Origin: Spirometra erinaceieuropaei
Taxonomy: Eukaryota; Platyhelminthes; Cestoda; Diphyllobothriidea; Diphyllobothriidae
Assembly (NCBI GenBank): GCA_902702965.1
Contig: CACRXP010000093.1
Location: forward strand, 241,543-305,542
DNA: 64,000 bases
Direction: 5' to 3'
Below, one piece after another: positions 35,223-46,244 of this stretch. Position 1 is the stretch's first letter. Each line of letters starts with the position of its first letter. The notes under the pieces were generated by a model. It worked only from the letters and a program-made list of their open reading frames with translations, did not search any database and was not told where the DNA came from. A program made the position numbers and the translations under genes.

Positions 35223-35369
35223 ATTGTGGTTGTGGCGAGATTTGAGTGGAGGTGCACGCGAGGAAAGAACCAATACGACACTGCAGAATGGTTGGCTGGC
35301 TATTGTCGACGACTGAAAACGCGTGAAAAGGCGACGCGCGTTCTCGTTCAGGGATCATCACTTTAGCAG

Positions 35370-36560
35370 GCCAAGTCAATCGATAACGTGATCCCACGCT
35401 AAGACTGGAAGCGAGACTTCAACGTCAGTTATGGCAGCTGTTGTCCATGTCTCAGTTACTAAAACAATATCTGGGCAATAGACGAACACCAGAGTCTGAA
35501 GCAAAGACACCTTATTTAGCAAGGATCTGGCATTTAGGCCAAAGAAGTTTAAGGGGAAAGACTGGTTGTTTCTGAAGGAGGTGAGCTACGTCGTCCAGTG
35601 GTTGGCTGCCCACGGAACATATGGTCCGGATGCACCTGTCCACTTTTGCAAAGATTCTGTGACATCAAAAGACCCTGATAGGGAATAAAGAGGAGTAGTA
35701 TTTGAGGGAGGGAATGACGGTAAGCGAAACTGTCGTTGGTTGGCTGATTTTCTACTGGAAATCCATGGGCAAGATCCTGTAACGTGTTCCCGTCGAAATG
35801 AAACTGAGGATCAAGTGAGTTAACCGACCCCGTATTGACATCTGCTTGAGAATTCCATTGACTTACGTGGTGGGAAGCCTAAACTCGATTGGGGGATAAA
35901 TGACTGGGGGCGATTCACGTGTAAACTATCTACAGGATAGATGGTATGGCCTTGGTAGGTAGCCGGTATGCGGGATAGAGAATTATTTGGGGGCATTATC
36001 AGAGATACGGGGTTTATAGAAAAACTCTGCTATGAAGGCTTAGTAGATCTAAGATGAGGCTGTATGCCACTGAATGGAGTTACGTTACCTTTCTTTTGGG
36101 TCAAAATCGGATGCCGCTTTTGCATCTTATAGTTCTGACGCCATGCCACAGGTGACTTAAATGGAGAACTCTGGGAGCCTGTTGAAGTGGGGAGGAGGCT
36201 ACCGGTGCAGTTCATGTAGACGGATTTTCGTGCGTCCTAGTGAGGCTACCTGGAGGATTAGGGAGGACAACTGAGGCTGCTGCTAGTTTGGAGGCAGAAG
36301 AAGACGTTATGTGGCTTGAGTGAGAGAGAAATGTAGGAGTAAGGGGAAGGGAGGAGTCAGGTCTCGCATGAGTAGGATTAGGTGAACCCTCAAGGTCACA
36401 TGTATTATGACCGAGTTGGCGAGCATTTGACTGAGACGATGAGGGTTTACGTGGGAAAAGAGACCCAATTCTACACTCCATGGGAGTAAGACCATGACAA
36501 AGCAAAAATTTTGTGCTTTCCAGTTACACAAAAACACGATCTTGGTGGGCAAAGATTGAA
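35370..36560 (-). mobile_element. LINE 5' part: ORF1-like Ser/Pro-rich frames and start of endonuclease
   Basis: The minus strand carries overlapping frames. A Ser/Thr/Pro-rich segment (36505-36212) ends in ATGA, overlapping the next frame (36215-36030). A further 105-residue frame follows at about 35580-35890. At about 35565-35395, LNFFGLNARSLLNK, CPDIVLVTETW and TDVEVSLPVLA match the N-terminus of LINE AP-endonucleases (LNARSL.NK, PDI..VTETWL). The element breaks off near 35370, next to the gag start of gypsy copy 1, so it was either 5'-preserved and 3'-truncated or cut by the gypsy insertion. The ORF1 assignment is inference from position. Confidence 0.65.
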
Positions 36561-37673
36561 TTAACCTCAGCTAGTGAAAACAACTTAAATAAGACGGGCG
36601 GATTCCTCCTACGGGAAGACAGACGTTTGGTGTCAGCTAGTTTGCAGCTGAATCCACAGACAATCAACCGTAGCGTCAGTCGGCCGAGCAGATCGACGAA
36701 GATTTTTCAACTAGAGGTTGTAAGCTCTTTTTTGTACATAACTAGATTCGCTGGCGATCAGGTGAAGGAGTGAGTCAAGACATTTACATTTCTCAGTACG
36801 AACATCGGAGATATTCCAGTCGAACAATTTTCCCAGAATTGAGAGCATATTGTCAGTTGGGAGCCTTCCAAGCCACGAGTTTTAACGCACCATAGTATTC
36901 CCAAGCCCGTCAGGTTGCCTTCACTGGGGAACATGCTTTGAGAGAGTCGACCTCACTCTCTCTCTTACATCTTCCCTGTACCGGTCGATTACCCGGGTCG
37001 TTCAACCAACTGATGTTGGGACTGGCTGACAAGGCTAAAAACAGCCCGTTTACGCGCGTCACACACGTGACCCGGTCCTCACGCGATACGCCGAATATAA
37101 AGGGAGGCTTTAAAGCACGAATTCCCACTTGCGCGAGGGGTGCCGGTTCCACGCTTGTGCTGGGTGATGAGAGATAGATGCGGGCGTAATATATGTGCTG
37201 GTGAGGGGATGTGTAGTAATGGGGCTTGACCATTTACCATAGCTGTTCGTGAATGCTCAAGTGACCGAGAAGACCCATTCAGTGACTGAGTATTTGCGGT
37301 AAGTTCAGGCGGATGCAGTGTGTATATGTTGGTGCTCCAGGTACTAGTTCGCCGTTCTCTGTCCGATGAACTCAAAAGTGACCGACCAGGCCTATAAGCG
37401 AGGTGCAGGTGTGATCGCAATGCCGGCAGATTGGGGTCGGGCTTACATTATTAGTAGTTTGGATCGTGGTGGCGATGCTAGTGGTCGACGAGGCGATTTA
37501 AAGTACGTAATTACGAAGACAGTCGGAAAAATGCACTCGACGATCACTACGAATATTGACAATGTCAGTGGTATTGGGTGAATTACACCCAGGAAAGGTA
37601 GGACGAGAATTTTGGATAGGAGTAGTAGGAAGGGGCGGAAAGCCAGTTTATTGGCATAATAACATTACAAGAA
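36561..37673. other. Intergenic, nothing recognised
   Basis: Frames of 80-110 residues on both strands (for example 36910-37233 minus) lack recognisable motifs. Confidence 0.4.
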
Positions 37674-37950
37674 AAGACAATGGAGACTAGAATGTCAATT
37701 TCTGGCTTATTAGCCGTTGTCAGCCAGTCATACCCAACTCCGAAGTGTGGAACATCTGGGGCTCGATCCCACGACAGGTTGGTTAAAAATCGAACGCCCC
37801 TAACCACTGAACCATGGGCTCGTTGTCCTGCCGGTTGCGATCGGGTATATGCAATGGTCGGAGGACACTCATCGATCGTGTTACGAAACTCACTCGTCCC
37901 TTTGCGCCTTGGGGTTCTCTCATTTGAGCCCAACCAGCAGCCACACAGCG
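37674..37950 (-). mobile_element. tRNA-derived SINE, copy S1
   Basis: Read on the minus strand, the tRNA-like head (37822-37760) has GAGCCCATGGTTCAGTGGTTAG as box A and GGATCGAGCCCC as box B. It is followed by the family body (CTGGCTGACAACGGCTAATAAGCC...TCCATTG). Several substitutions relative to copies S3-S5 show that it is old. The region to the right (37905-37965) holds the family 5' flank with CCAACCAGCAGCCACACAGCG. Confidence 0.75.
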
Positions 37951-37977
37951 ACGCCTACTATAGATAGAATAACCAAT

Positions 37978-38200
37978 AGGTCGCGGGATCGAGCCTTAGG
38001 TGTTCCACACTTTGGGATTGGGTATGACTGGCTGGTGATGGCTAATTAGCCAGAAATGACCATTCCAGTCTCCCTTGTCGTTATCGGTAATGTTATTCTG
38101 CCTATGGTATGCGCCGCTGTGCGGCTATTGGTTGGGCTCGAGAGAGAGCTCCAAGGAATCACGGAATGAGTGAGTTCCGTGATGCGATCGGTGAGCCTCC
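37978..38200 (+). mobile_element. tRNA-derived SINE, copy S2 (head truncated)
   Basis: Begins inside the tRNA-like head at box B (GGTCGCGGGATCGAGCC). It continues with the body ATGACTGGCTGGTGATGGCTAATTAGCC and CCATTCCAGTCTCCCTTGTCG. The adjoining GCCGCTGTGCGGCTATTGGTTGGGCTCGAG is the reverse complement of the segment in S1 and S3, so S1 and S2 form a head-to-head neighbour pair. Confidence 0.65.
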
Positions 38201-38924
38201 CCCTACCAGTCAATTTATCTTTGTCCGTGGGGCTGGCTCGGTCATATCCCCGGAACAGTTGTTTTTGCCCTTGCCAAAGTTGACTCAATCCGGCTTTTAA
38301 CCGTGTAGGATAAGTCAGGTCTTGGTATTGCAGGAGACCGCATGGAACGGTCTTTCTTAGGCCGAATTTAGTGGCTCAAGTGTTTGGTCGTGTTGAATGA
38401 CAACGTGAGTGTAGCCAGCCAAGCCCTTTCCCCTTACATTACTCAATCGATGGATTTCACGACGCAGTACATGAAGGCAGATGCATGAACGGTCGGAGGC
38501 GGTACACACAGTTGCGAATATCTTCGTCGACATCTCAAGGGGTTGGGGTGATTCTATCGTCTGGCAGCCAGAGGACAACACTAAACACCAATTCTGCCGC
38601 GCTGCGGTGTAAATCTGACTCCATTGCTGCCCGAATGCCAAGACACGGCAGAGGAATGTGATCCATCTAGTTCACCATGGCCTCTGCGGCACGCAGGACA
38701 GTTTTGAGTTGACGGTGGAAGCGCTCGACCAAGTCTTTGGCGACTGAATGGTAGACTGTCACTGAAATGTGTGAGCAGTCAGGGAAGATGAGGACTGCTC
38801 GGAACAGTACACATTCCAACTGGGCGCTTCAGTCACTTGTAACCGTAGTTGGGGTATCGAACCTGGCAGCCCCAGTCTGGCGAAGACCTTGACGATGGCA
38901 TCACCTCCACATTCGGAAAGGAAT

Positions 38925-38972
38925 AGATAGATAGATAATTTTTATTAAAGACCCGTCGGGGTCCCATCAAAT
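38925..38972 (-). mobile_element. Short LINE/SINE 3' tail inserted in gypsy copy 2 integrase
   Basis: The minus strand reads TTTGATGGGACCCCGACGGGTCTTTAATAAAAATT followed by ATCTATCTATCT. A polyadenylation-like AATAAA and a four-base microsatellite tail mark the 3' end of a retroposon. The integrase coding sequence (TFWTEI) stops at its 5' border and resumes beyond its tail, so it interrupts the integrase. Confidence 0.6.
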
Positions 38973-40319
38973 GATTTCAGTCCAGAAGGTGTATCGATTA
39001 ACATAAGTGAGGATGTGGATGCAGCCATTAGATCGGGACAAGGAATCTAAAATATCCAGATCATCAGGACTTAACCGTGCATCGGACCTGGGGAAGGTAC
39101 CTGACAGAGACTTGTTATTACGCCGAGCCTCGTTCCTTGTCCCGCAGACAGCTCAAGCACGACCTTGCCCAGGCATTGACGTCCTTGTTCGTGTCAAGCG
39201 AGACAAACTCTTCCGTTGGGGAGCTTCTGTGAGACATGGGTCCACGGAAGGAAGCGTTTATGAGGGGCATGAAACGGCACGACACATCGAAACGGACACG
39301 AAGGAATAATGAGAAGAATTTTAAGTGTCGCAAGGGATTGTGCAGTACCTGTGATTAGGGGAACGTTCGCAAGCTGGAGACCAATAGATGAATTGTCCCC
39401 CAGACACCCGCCTTGTCCCTGTTTAGTCACGAGGGCAGTAAGGCTGACTCACATTAGAGTTTTAAAGCGAAGAAGGGAGGTCAGCGCTGCGTGTCAGTCA
39501 TCTCATCCTTTGATGTCAATCTGACGAATGCCAGCGGTGAACTGTGAAGTGTAGTCCAGATAACAAACTACATCAGACGGCGCTTATCTGAGTGAAATCG
39601 CTGATCAAACCCCAGAGGCTTGTTGTCCTTTTGAATGGCGAAGTCATGACCTTTAAAAATATGTTAGCAGGATATCATCGGCAATGGAAGCCTTCACCCC
39701 CTCAAGACAATCAATGCCTCACCAGTGAGCTCAAAGAGACCCTTCGGACCGCAAAACATGCTGCTAAGTGGTAAAATGGGGTCAGCATTTTCTGGCAGAA
39801 ATCGGCACTAAAAGTTTCCTATACCAAGAAAATGTGACAAGTAACGCATGGAAAATCCCGAAGGGCTGCAACCTCGCAAAACAGAGGACACAAACCTTCC
39901 GGACCGAATTGATGGGACACCGAACGCGCACATGGACGGATTGATGATGAGCCAGTCTTGTCGTGACGGTCAAAGACGAAGGTAATGCCCGCCTTGCGTT
40001 CCACACTATTCAAACTGGCCACCACGAGGTCGTCGATATAGGAGTAAACAAACGGCGGACCACTAGGGCAAGGTCAATGAGGATCTGGAACCTTTGACCA
40101 GTATTACGAGGACCGGATGACATGTGGGTGAATTCAAAATGCCAACTGGGATGGTGAGGGCAGTTTTGGGGATATCGTCGGCGATGTCGGATGTTCGACG
40201 GAAGCGCTGGCAAAATGACGTTCCAGCTCCGCCTACATGGGCACAGACTGACAACTCGGAGGCTAGACCCAAGCTCGCGGCCGAAAAATGATATTGGAGA
40301 AACTGACCACACCTTTAAC

Positions 40320-40870
40320 CTTCAAGGGACGACCATGTTAGGTCAAGGAACCTCAAAAGCGGGACGACTCATACATGCGTCTCATAAAGTCCTGCCTCAT
40401 TGCACATAATGGCCAGGGCAAGATGGCCACGCCGGGCTTAAGAAATTGGAGCAGGCACAGTCCCGCGACGAAGAGGCAGAGTTACAAGCATCATCCTTCG
40501 AGGTGACGACGCGTATCGCCAACGTCCGTCAAGCCTCACAAACATCTGCCAAAAGGCTCAGACAACCGAAGAAGAAAAGCCCAATCGATCCAAGACTGAC
40601 TAACCCTGTCAGTCATCTAGAAATCTGGTCGAGTCTTGGTATAAAAGATTTTGAAAATGAAGAGCCGATCAGACTTATCGAAACGTCAGCAAAAGGAAAA
40701 ATTTGTCCAGGGGGGCAGCTTCAGTCTTTTCAGATTAGCATCGTGGGACATTCACCTTTACGAGCCTAAGGCTCATAACGTGCTAACAAATATTGGTTGC
40801 TTATGCATAGGAGTGAAAACGGCTATGGTGACGAGTTAATAATTTACCGGAGGTGGGCTGCTAGCTGGAG
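40320..40870. other. Unassigned segment inside gypsy copy 2
   Basis: Lies where protease and the N-terminus of RT should be, but is shorter than the matching part of copy 1 and shows no DSGA motif. A + strand frame (40446-40769) is Lys/Gln-rich with no known pattern. Confidence 0.4.
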
Positions 40871-41309
40871 TTCTTTAGAGGCCATTTTCTCCATTATAAT
40901 CGCCATCTGCATTGCTATCTGATCGTAAGCAGTCGGTAACACGAGTTGGAGAGCTGGGAGATTGAAGGTGGCTGGAACCTCTGCACCACCTTCAGCACGC
41001 TCTCCGTCGGCCCGACTGCTGGAGAGATCGAGGGATCATCGGAGCCAGAAGCCCACGTTGTTTGAGGACCTGTGGGCAAACTCACTTCACAGATCATTTT
41101 AAAGGGTTTGTACAACAGCGTCCCTCCCTCCATCACAACGGATCAGTTGGCTTACGATCACCAAGCTGCGCCTTGTAAATTAGCTGGTGGTATCGGTAGA
41201 GATCTGGAACAGCACGGAATAGGAGAACTGTTCCCTTCGGCGAAAGGATTCTGTAGTGGTGTCGCATCCTGGGAAGGATCGGTGCCGGTAAAGGGTTAAC
41301 TAGCCCATA

Positions 41310-41925
41310 GAATTTTGTTCCTTTTCTTGTAAAGTTCGCCACTCCACAGCCGTCGACGTCATCGGACGCGCACATCGTCAACACCAGGACGGACTCGACG
41401 ACAACAACGCAAAAATCAGCAATCAACTCGCCCACCAGAATAGACCACACAAACTCTACACCGACCGTCGTACCGACGCAAGCAAGATGGCCTTCTTCAG
41501 ATATCGCCATTTTGTGCAGCAGCGACTGGGGTAGATACAAGATGTCTGGATGGATTTCAAGGCCGAGGTAAATCAAGAATATGCGGACAGCAATGTGACG
41601 CAGAACTCCTTCACATCAATCAAGATGGTCTAGGGTCCCACGGCCAAAGGTACAGCAGTGCTTCTCAGCTCGGACAGAACAACATTTTTCAAAGAAATAT
41701 CACAAGTTCTGAAGCGTTGGGCCGAGTACCTCAAAATGTCCTCAGCCGCCGATCTACGATCTCCTTTGCCTCTATCGACCTGCTCCTTCGGGCGGAAAGG
41801 AACAACGACCCGGGCATCTGTCTTTCCTCGCACAAACCATCAGAGCCATGTGACAGCCGTCAGCGGGAACTTGCCGGGTCCAACGCGATCCCGACCGAAG
41901 TTTACAAGTGTGGCGGCTAGGTGGC
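41310..41925 (+). mobile_element. RTE-type LINE, internal fragment upstream of RT core
   Basis: The + strand gives, with many frame changes, the stretch between endonuclease and RT of flatworm RTE ORF2. It includes DVIGRAHRQHQDGLDDNNAKISN (about 41350-41415), a HKLYTDRRTDASKMAFF-like run (about 41450-41500), AKGTAVLLSSDRTTFF (about 41645-41690), LKRWAEYLK (about 41715-41740), RPTIYD/RRSTIS, and the conserved GSNAIPTEVYKCGG (about 41880-41920; active relatives have GSDAIPAEVYKHGG). It stops exactly where dispersed repeat family 2 begins. It is non-coding now. Confidence 0.75.
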
Positions 41926-42420
41926 CAGAGTAAGTGCTCTGAGAGCTACCATTATCAGGGTAAATCCTAGATTGGGAGGGAGAAAACGGAAATCACCAGT
42001 TTGAGGGATTTATTGTACACAGAACCCTCGAGTTGTTCTCTCAGGCGACAGTGGCCACTGGCGAAGCCAGGGCTAGTGTTGACTGCGTCAAGTCATGTCT
42101 AAGAGTCCCTGACATAGTGATGGCAGCCACTTTTGTAGGCTCGTGGGCCAAGCTCAGATGGTGTCTAGTCAGTGTGTAATGCATTTGCCGAGGGGTGGTG
42201 TCCCAGTGGCTTGTTTTGCCGGTTGCAGGGGGTGGCGCGTTCAAGTGGCACATAGGTGGCCGCAACGTCGTGTGGACGCAATTGTGTCCGAGCTGAAGTC
42301 GGTCGAGTGGCTTCAGGTCAGCTTGTCAGGGACGGCTCTCTGTAAGGGGTGAATGACCTTGAGGCAGCGAAGTTTTGAACAATGACACCAGACCGGTTAC
42401 GATGGCTGCCCGCTACACAA
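41925..42420 (+). repeat. Dispersed repeat family 2, copy 1
   Basis: About 490 bp that aligns along its length with 56825-57320. Shared blocks are AGTAAGTGCTCTGAG, CTCTCAGGCGACAGTGGCCACTG, TTTTGTAGGCTCGTGGGCCAAGCTCA, GTCAGTGTGT and GAATGACCTTGAGGCAGCGAAG..TGAACAATGACACCAGACCGGT. There is no coding pattern and no terminal repeats. It could be a non-autonomous element or the 3' region of the RTE-like LINE directly before it, but the other copy is not preceded by RTE sequence. Confidence 0.8.
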
Positions 42421-45195
42421 GCACGGAGATACCCGGCTGATGGGCAAACTTACAATGCTATTTTAGGAGATATCTCGCAGATGACAAGTCCCTCGGAATT
42501 TCAATGATGCTAAAATAATCCATCTCTACAAGCGGAAAGGGATAGGCAACTCTGTGATTATCATCTAATGTCGACTATTATTGTCTTGGTAATGGGAGTC
42601 GTGACTGAATTCCATGAGTCGAGACCTGGTAAAACCTGCTCATTTAGCGTCAGCGAGACTACTGTGCCCAGAGGCAGTCTTTATTTGCTGACAGTAAGTA
42701 CTTGTGAAAATGCGTCCTCTAATTTAGATATCCTGCAAACCAGCACTTACACTCTTGACCACTTCTCCACACGTCGCCCACCTCGCTGATGCCGATGAGT
42801 TGGTTGCGAGCGTTGGTCTACCACACTCTCGCAAACGACATGCATCCGCCTGCCTGTGCGCAATGCACACCGGCGAGTCTGTTCTCCTTCTCAAACAGTG
42901 CACACCTACTGGAAAGAAGAACCCTCTTAACTAGTTATCTAAGAGTAACTCTAGTAGGGAGTTCTGTTTTGCTTAAATCCTACAAACGAGAGTGGGACTG
43001 GAAAAAGGCATTAAAGGCGAAAGACCATGAGCTGTTAATGGAAATTAGCACTTTTGGTCCTGAACTTCATGAAAAACCCTCCTTTCATGCGGGTTTTGGC
43101 CTTTATAGGATTAGTTTGATTACTATATTAGTTTGGTTACCACCTTCGCACAAACATTTCGCCGACTTCTGACAATTGCCCGACACTAACGTTGTCAGCC
43201 TATCGTATTAGAGTAAGGTGGAGGGTTTCATATAATCCGGAAATGCCTCTGAGAATAGTTTTCTCTTTATCTCTATCAAGCGGGACTGCTTCTCTGGTCG
43301 TTTCCACCAGAAGGTGTAACATGTCCGTGAAGATCAGGTTGCATGTAATTTTTCACTTATCGGAATGGCGTTAACCACATGATAGGACCCGAATTCAGAC
43401 GACTAAAGGACACTAATAATATCAATAATGCCAACAAAAATAGCATAGGAGCGTCTGATAGTCTCCATGCTGGTCGCCGCAAACCGGAGCGACTGAGGTG
43501 TCTACCGAGAAGTGTTTGGTTTAGAAAGCATCGCGTGTCAACTCTGGCTGATCTATCATGCATCATCTTCTGAGTAATGACCCCCTCATATGGCCTTATA
43601 TACGTCAATAGCATTTAGCGTAGCAGTTCAATTTATCAGGCCAAGTCCCGATCACTGGAAGAAGAAAAACGCCAATTGAAGGCGAATTGCTTTCCATAAA
43701 GAAAGGACGAGAATAGAAGAACAACGTCGCTCGGGGAACGTGCGTCCTGCCCTCTGGGCTGGCGATGAGCATGCCATAATTTCGGGAGATTCGGAACATA
43801 TGCATATCAGCCCTGAAGGTAAGTGACCAGTCTTGATGATCGTGACTGGCAGGAGTGTGCTTAGTCGCCAAAAAGTTTGGAGCGGAGTACGTATTGACCC
43901 TGGCGACAACGCGTCAGACAGCGGCGAATAATTTAGGTGTTGGTCGGTGGGATCCAGGGTAGGCTCGAAAGTCCTTGCAAAGCCGTCGACCAGACGGAGG
44001 TTCAGGTGAGAATTCGGTAGAATAAATTTCCGCATAAGAGCTCGCAGCAAACCATGGAAAATTTTCCGACTGTATGACTTCATTGTTGCCAAGACAGCAG
44101 TAATAGATTTCTCGGTTTTTGTGACAGGCGAGATGTAGCAAAAACCACTGCAAAAGGTTTCTTCCGTCAAAAAAACAAGCATAATCTATTTCAAAGCATT
44201 TCCAATTTCTCTAACTACCCCTGAAGTATAGATGGAAGGTTCGAGTGGCCACTTTTAAGGATCGGGCCTCAAAGGGGCATGCAGGTTTGCGCCCTGGTGA
44301 CCGTAGCTCGTCGTTTTCCAAATGAGTATAACCGACTCTGTGAAAAATTACTTGCTGCTGGCTGCAGTATCGCGACAGAAACTTGTGTAACGTCACCCTC
44401 AATCTCTTTCTTTCCTGGAATCAACAATCTACACGATAACCGATTCGTCCTAGTCTATGCATGTGATTAAAGATGGAGTCCTATACCCCAGCTAAGTCGG
44501 TCTTAACATGCTTCAATAGTCAACTCTGCAGGATTTCCTAAAAAGTTACGTTATGTAGCAGAAAACACTGCCCAGCCATAGTCGAATGGTCAGTTTATCG
44601 CCTGCTAGCTACACTTTTGACCCCAGATCTCAAGAAACCGCTGATCCAACTGTTACCTATTGGGCTTTTGATAGGAAACAGTGGTGGAATCGGTTTACCC
44701 TCTCTCTTCTCGTTCACATTATGGTCCAGTTGTTGGACAATTAAATCAATTTCAGAGGCATCCGGTCATGATGCCGACCATGCATTCCTCTCATATCTCG
44801 CCCGTCGAAAACGTGCTGATCCCTAGTCGACAAGGACAGGCTCTCACCTATTGTTTTTTTCGATTAAAAACGGCAAACGACACTCAGATAAGATAGAATA
44901 TTAATGAAAGGTTTTAGAGTGGCACTGTAGCAAGGCACCATGGCTGAAATCCCTGCGTAATAAAACCCATTACCACGCATATCCCCACCAACACACATAC
45001 CATACACAGACCCGTCCCACATCACTCACCACAGGCACAGAATAGACATTTCTCAGGTAGACGCAAAAGTCCTTCTTCGTATTCTTCCCCACGTGACCTC
45101 CAAGATACTCTAACTCATCTGCGGTCCGTGCAACCAACCCCCCCTTTGTGCGGAAGACCGGTGTCTTGTGTCGGGCCAGGTCGCGTGTGGCACGT
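42421..45195. other. Intergenic, nothing recognised
   Basis: Holds frames up to 176 residues (43652-44182 minus; 42789-43172 plus) with no recognisable domain, splice context or codon pattern that would support a gene. Confidence 0.4.
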
Positions 45196-45199
45196 TTAG

Positions 45200-45297
45200 A
45201 CGGGCTGTTTAAGTCTGTCAGCCACTTGCTTCCAAGACCTGCATCAGAGGGCTGACCACCTCGGACAGTGGACTGGCGCCTGGGAGCTAGAATGGAC

Positions 45298-45352
<55 letters not shown>

Positions 45353-45860
45353 AAATCTGGGCAGTCCGGCCCGACGGCATTCGGCGCATATTCCTCCCTG
45401 TAAACAATCTGTCGCGTTTCTAAACTATCACGGTGCGATAAAGCCGTGGTATGGATGACTGCCATTCCTCGGTCCTCCTCTCCAGACGGAGAGTCAGGCT
45501 GCAATGGCTTTTTCTCAATGTGGGCTCTATGACAGCCCCATTCATTTGAGATCCAAGTAGCCTGCTTTCGCGATTCTGCGCAAAACCTGGTCCATCGTGC
45601 GCGAACCAGACGCGTGTGACCCATATGGATGGGCTTTTAGCCCTGTCAGTCACTGCGCCCGATCTCGCCTCCGGTCTTCTTGACTCTGTCTTCACACCGG
45701 ATCCGGCTGGGTGAGGGAGAAGAGAGCTCTGTAGATGTCGTGCAAGTCTACCGCCATTGTGAACTGATTCACGTGCAAGTCACTGCTCCTGAGCCTCCCA
45801 TTCCCCGGGGCACACGATAAACATCGTCCTTCGCGGCGATTGATGTGTCGTCTGCAATTA
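45200..45860 (+). repeat. Dispersed repeat family 1, copy B (near full length)
   Basis: Aligns with 58777-59350 in order: CATCAGAGGACTGACC, a purine-rich simple repeat, TAAACAATCTG.CGCG, GAGAGTCAGGCTGCAATGGCT, GCGCAAAACCTGGTCCA, CTGTCAGTCACTGCGCCCGATCTCGCCTCCGGTCTTCTTGACTC and GGGGCACACGATAAACATCGTC. In this copy the simple repeat is (GA)n (45296-45350). Confidence 0.8.
45296..45350. repeat. (GA)n microsatellite inside repeat family 1
   Basis: About 26 GA units with one AAAG interruption. It encodes only an artefactual Leu/Ser frame on the opposite strand. Confidence 0.97.
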
Positions 45861-45889
45861 TATTTCATAAAACAAATGTATGCGTGGTT

Positions 45890-46215
45890 AATAAATGGTA
45901 GGGGGCGCTCACCGGTCGTTCTTGTGGAACTCACCCGTTCCGTTGTGCCTTGTGGGATCTATCTCGAGCCCAACCAGCAGCCACACAGCGGCGCATAATA
46001 TAAGCAGAATATAATCACCGACAAAGACATGGGAGACTGGAATGGCCATTTCTGGCTTATTAGCCGTCGTCAGCCAGTCATACCCAACCCCGAAGTGTAG
46101 AACACCCGAGGCTCGAACTCGCGACCTGTTAGTTAGAAGTCCACGCCTCTAACCACTGAGCCACGAGCTCGTTGCCCTGTCGGTTTCGATCGGGAATATA
46201 AAATGGTAGGGGCGC
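45890..46215 (-). mobile_element. tRNA-derived SINE, copy S3
   Basis: On the minus strand the tRNA-like head (46172-46110) has GAGCTCGTGGCTCAGTGGTTAG (box A, TGGCTCAGTGG) and GCGAGTTCGAGCCTC (box B, GAGTTCGAGCC). It is followed by TGTTCTACACTTCGGGGTTGGGTATGACTGG and a body ending CCATTCCAGTCTCCCATGTC. The two internal RNA polymerase III promoter boxes are well kept. A second copy (S4) lies in opposite orientation about 35 bp away. Confidence 0.85.
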
Positions 46216-46244
46216 CCACCGATCGTTCTTACGGAACTCACCCC

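Larger units (their letters stand above)
32290..35285 (-). mobile_element. Ty3/gypsy LTR retrotransposon, copy 1 (internal region, decayed)
   Basis: The domain order on the minus strand is gag, protease, reverse transcriptase, RNase H, integrase, as in Ty3/gypsy (Metaviridae-type) elements. Gag starts at about 35220 (MTDVPASVG) with the ERLPADVQTILASG block at about 34800. The protease has VDSGAQTS (DSGA at 34336-34347) and, in another frame, ALGSDFL. RT runs 33778-32870, RNase H (HFLEG, VFTHPKPLTFA) is at about 32860-32620, and the integrase zinc-binding start (GCPGDESFSGFQL) is at about 32590. Integrase stops near 32290, and I found no LTRs. Frameshifts occur between protease segments, before RT and before RNase H. 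Confidence 0.88.
38380..41215 (-). mobile_element. Ty3/gypsy LTR retrotransposon, copy 2 (same family as copy 1, heavily decayed)
   Basis: The minus-strand order is gag (41215 to about 40880; RYHQLIYKAQLGD, SDDPSISP, VQRFQPPSISQLS), RT (about 40210-39780) with intact YIDDLVVASLNSVE (YIDD at 40029-40040), RNase H (about 39640-39500; HFLKGHDFAI, NKPLGF), and integrase (about 39430-38380). The integrase has AWARSCLSC, NGCIHILTYVNRYTFWTE and VERFHRQLKTVLRAAEAMV. A TGA replaces an Arg codon right after the second integrase Asp region (TPTTVTSD, about 38840). The protease expected at about 40320-40870 is not recognisable. No LTRs were found. Frameshifts occur throughout. Confidence 0.82.

Noticed and set aside
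43652..44182. 176-residue minus-strand frame as a gene
   Set aside because: No domain, no splice signals and no coding-like composition; length alone is not enough.
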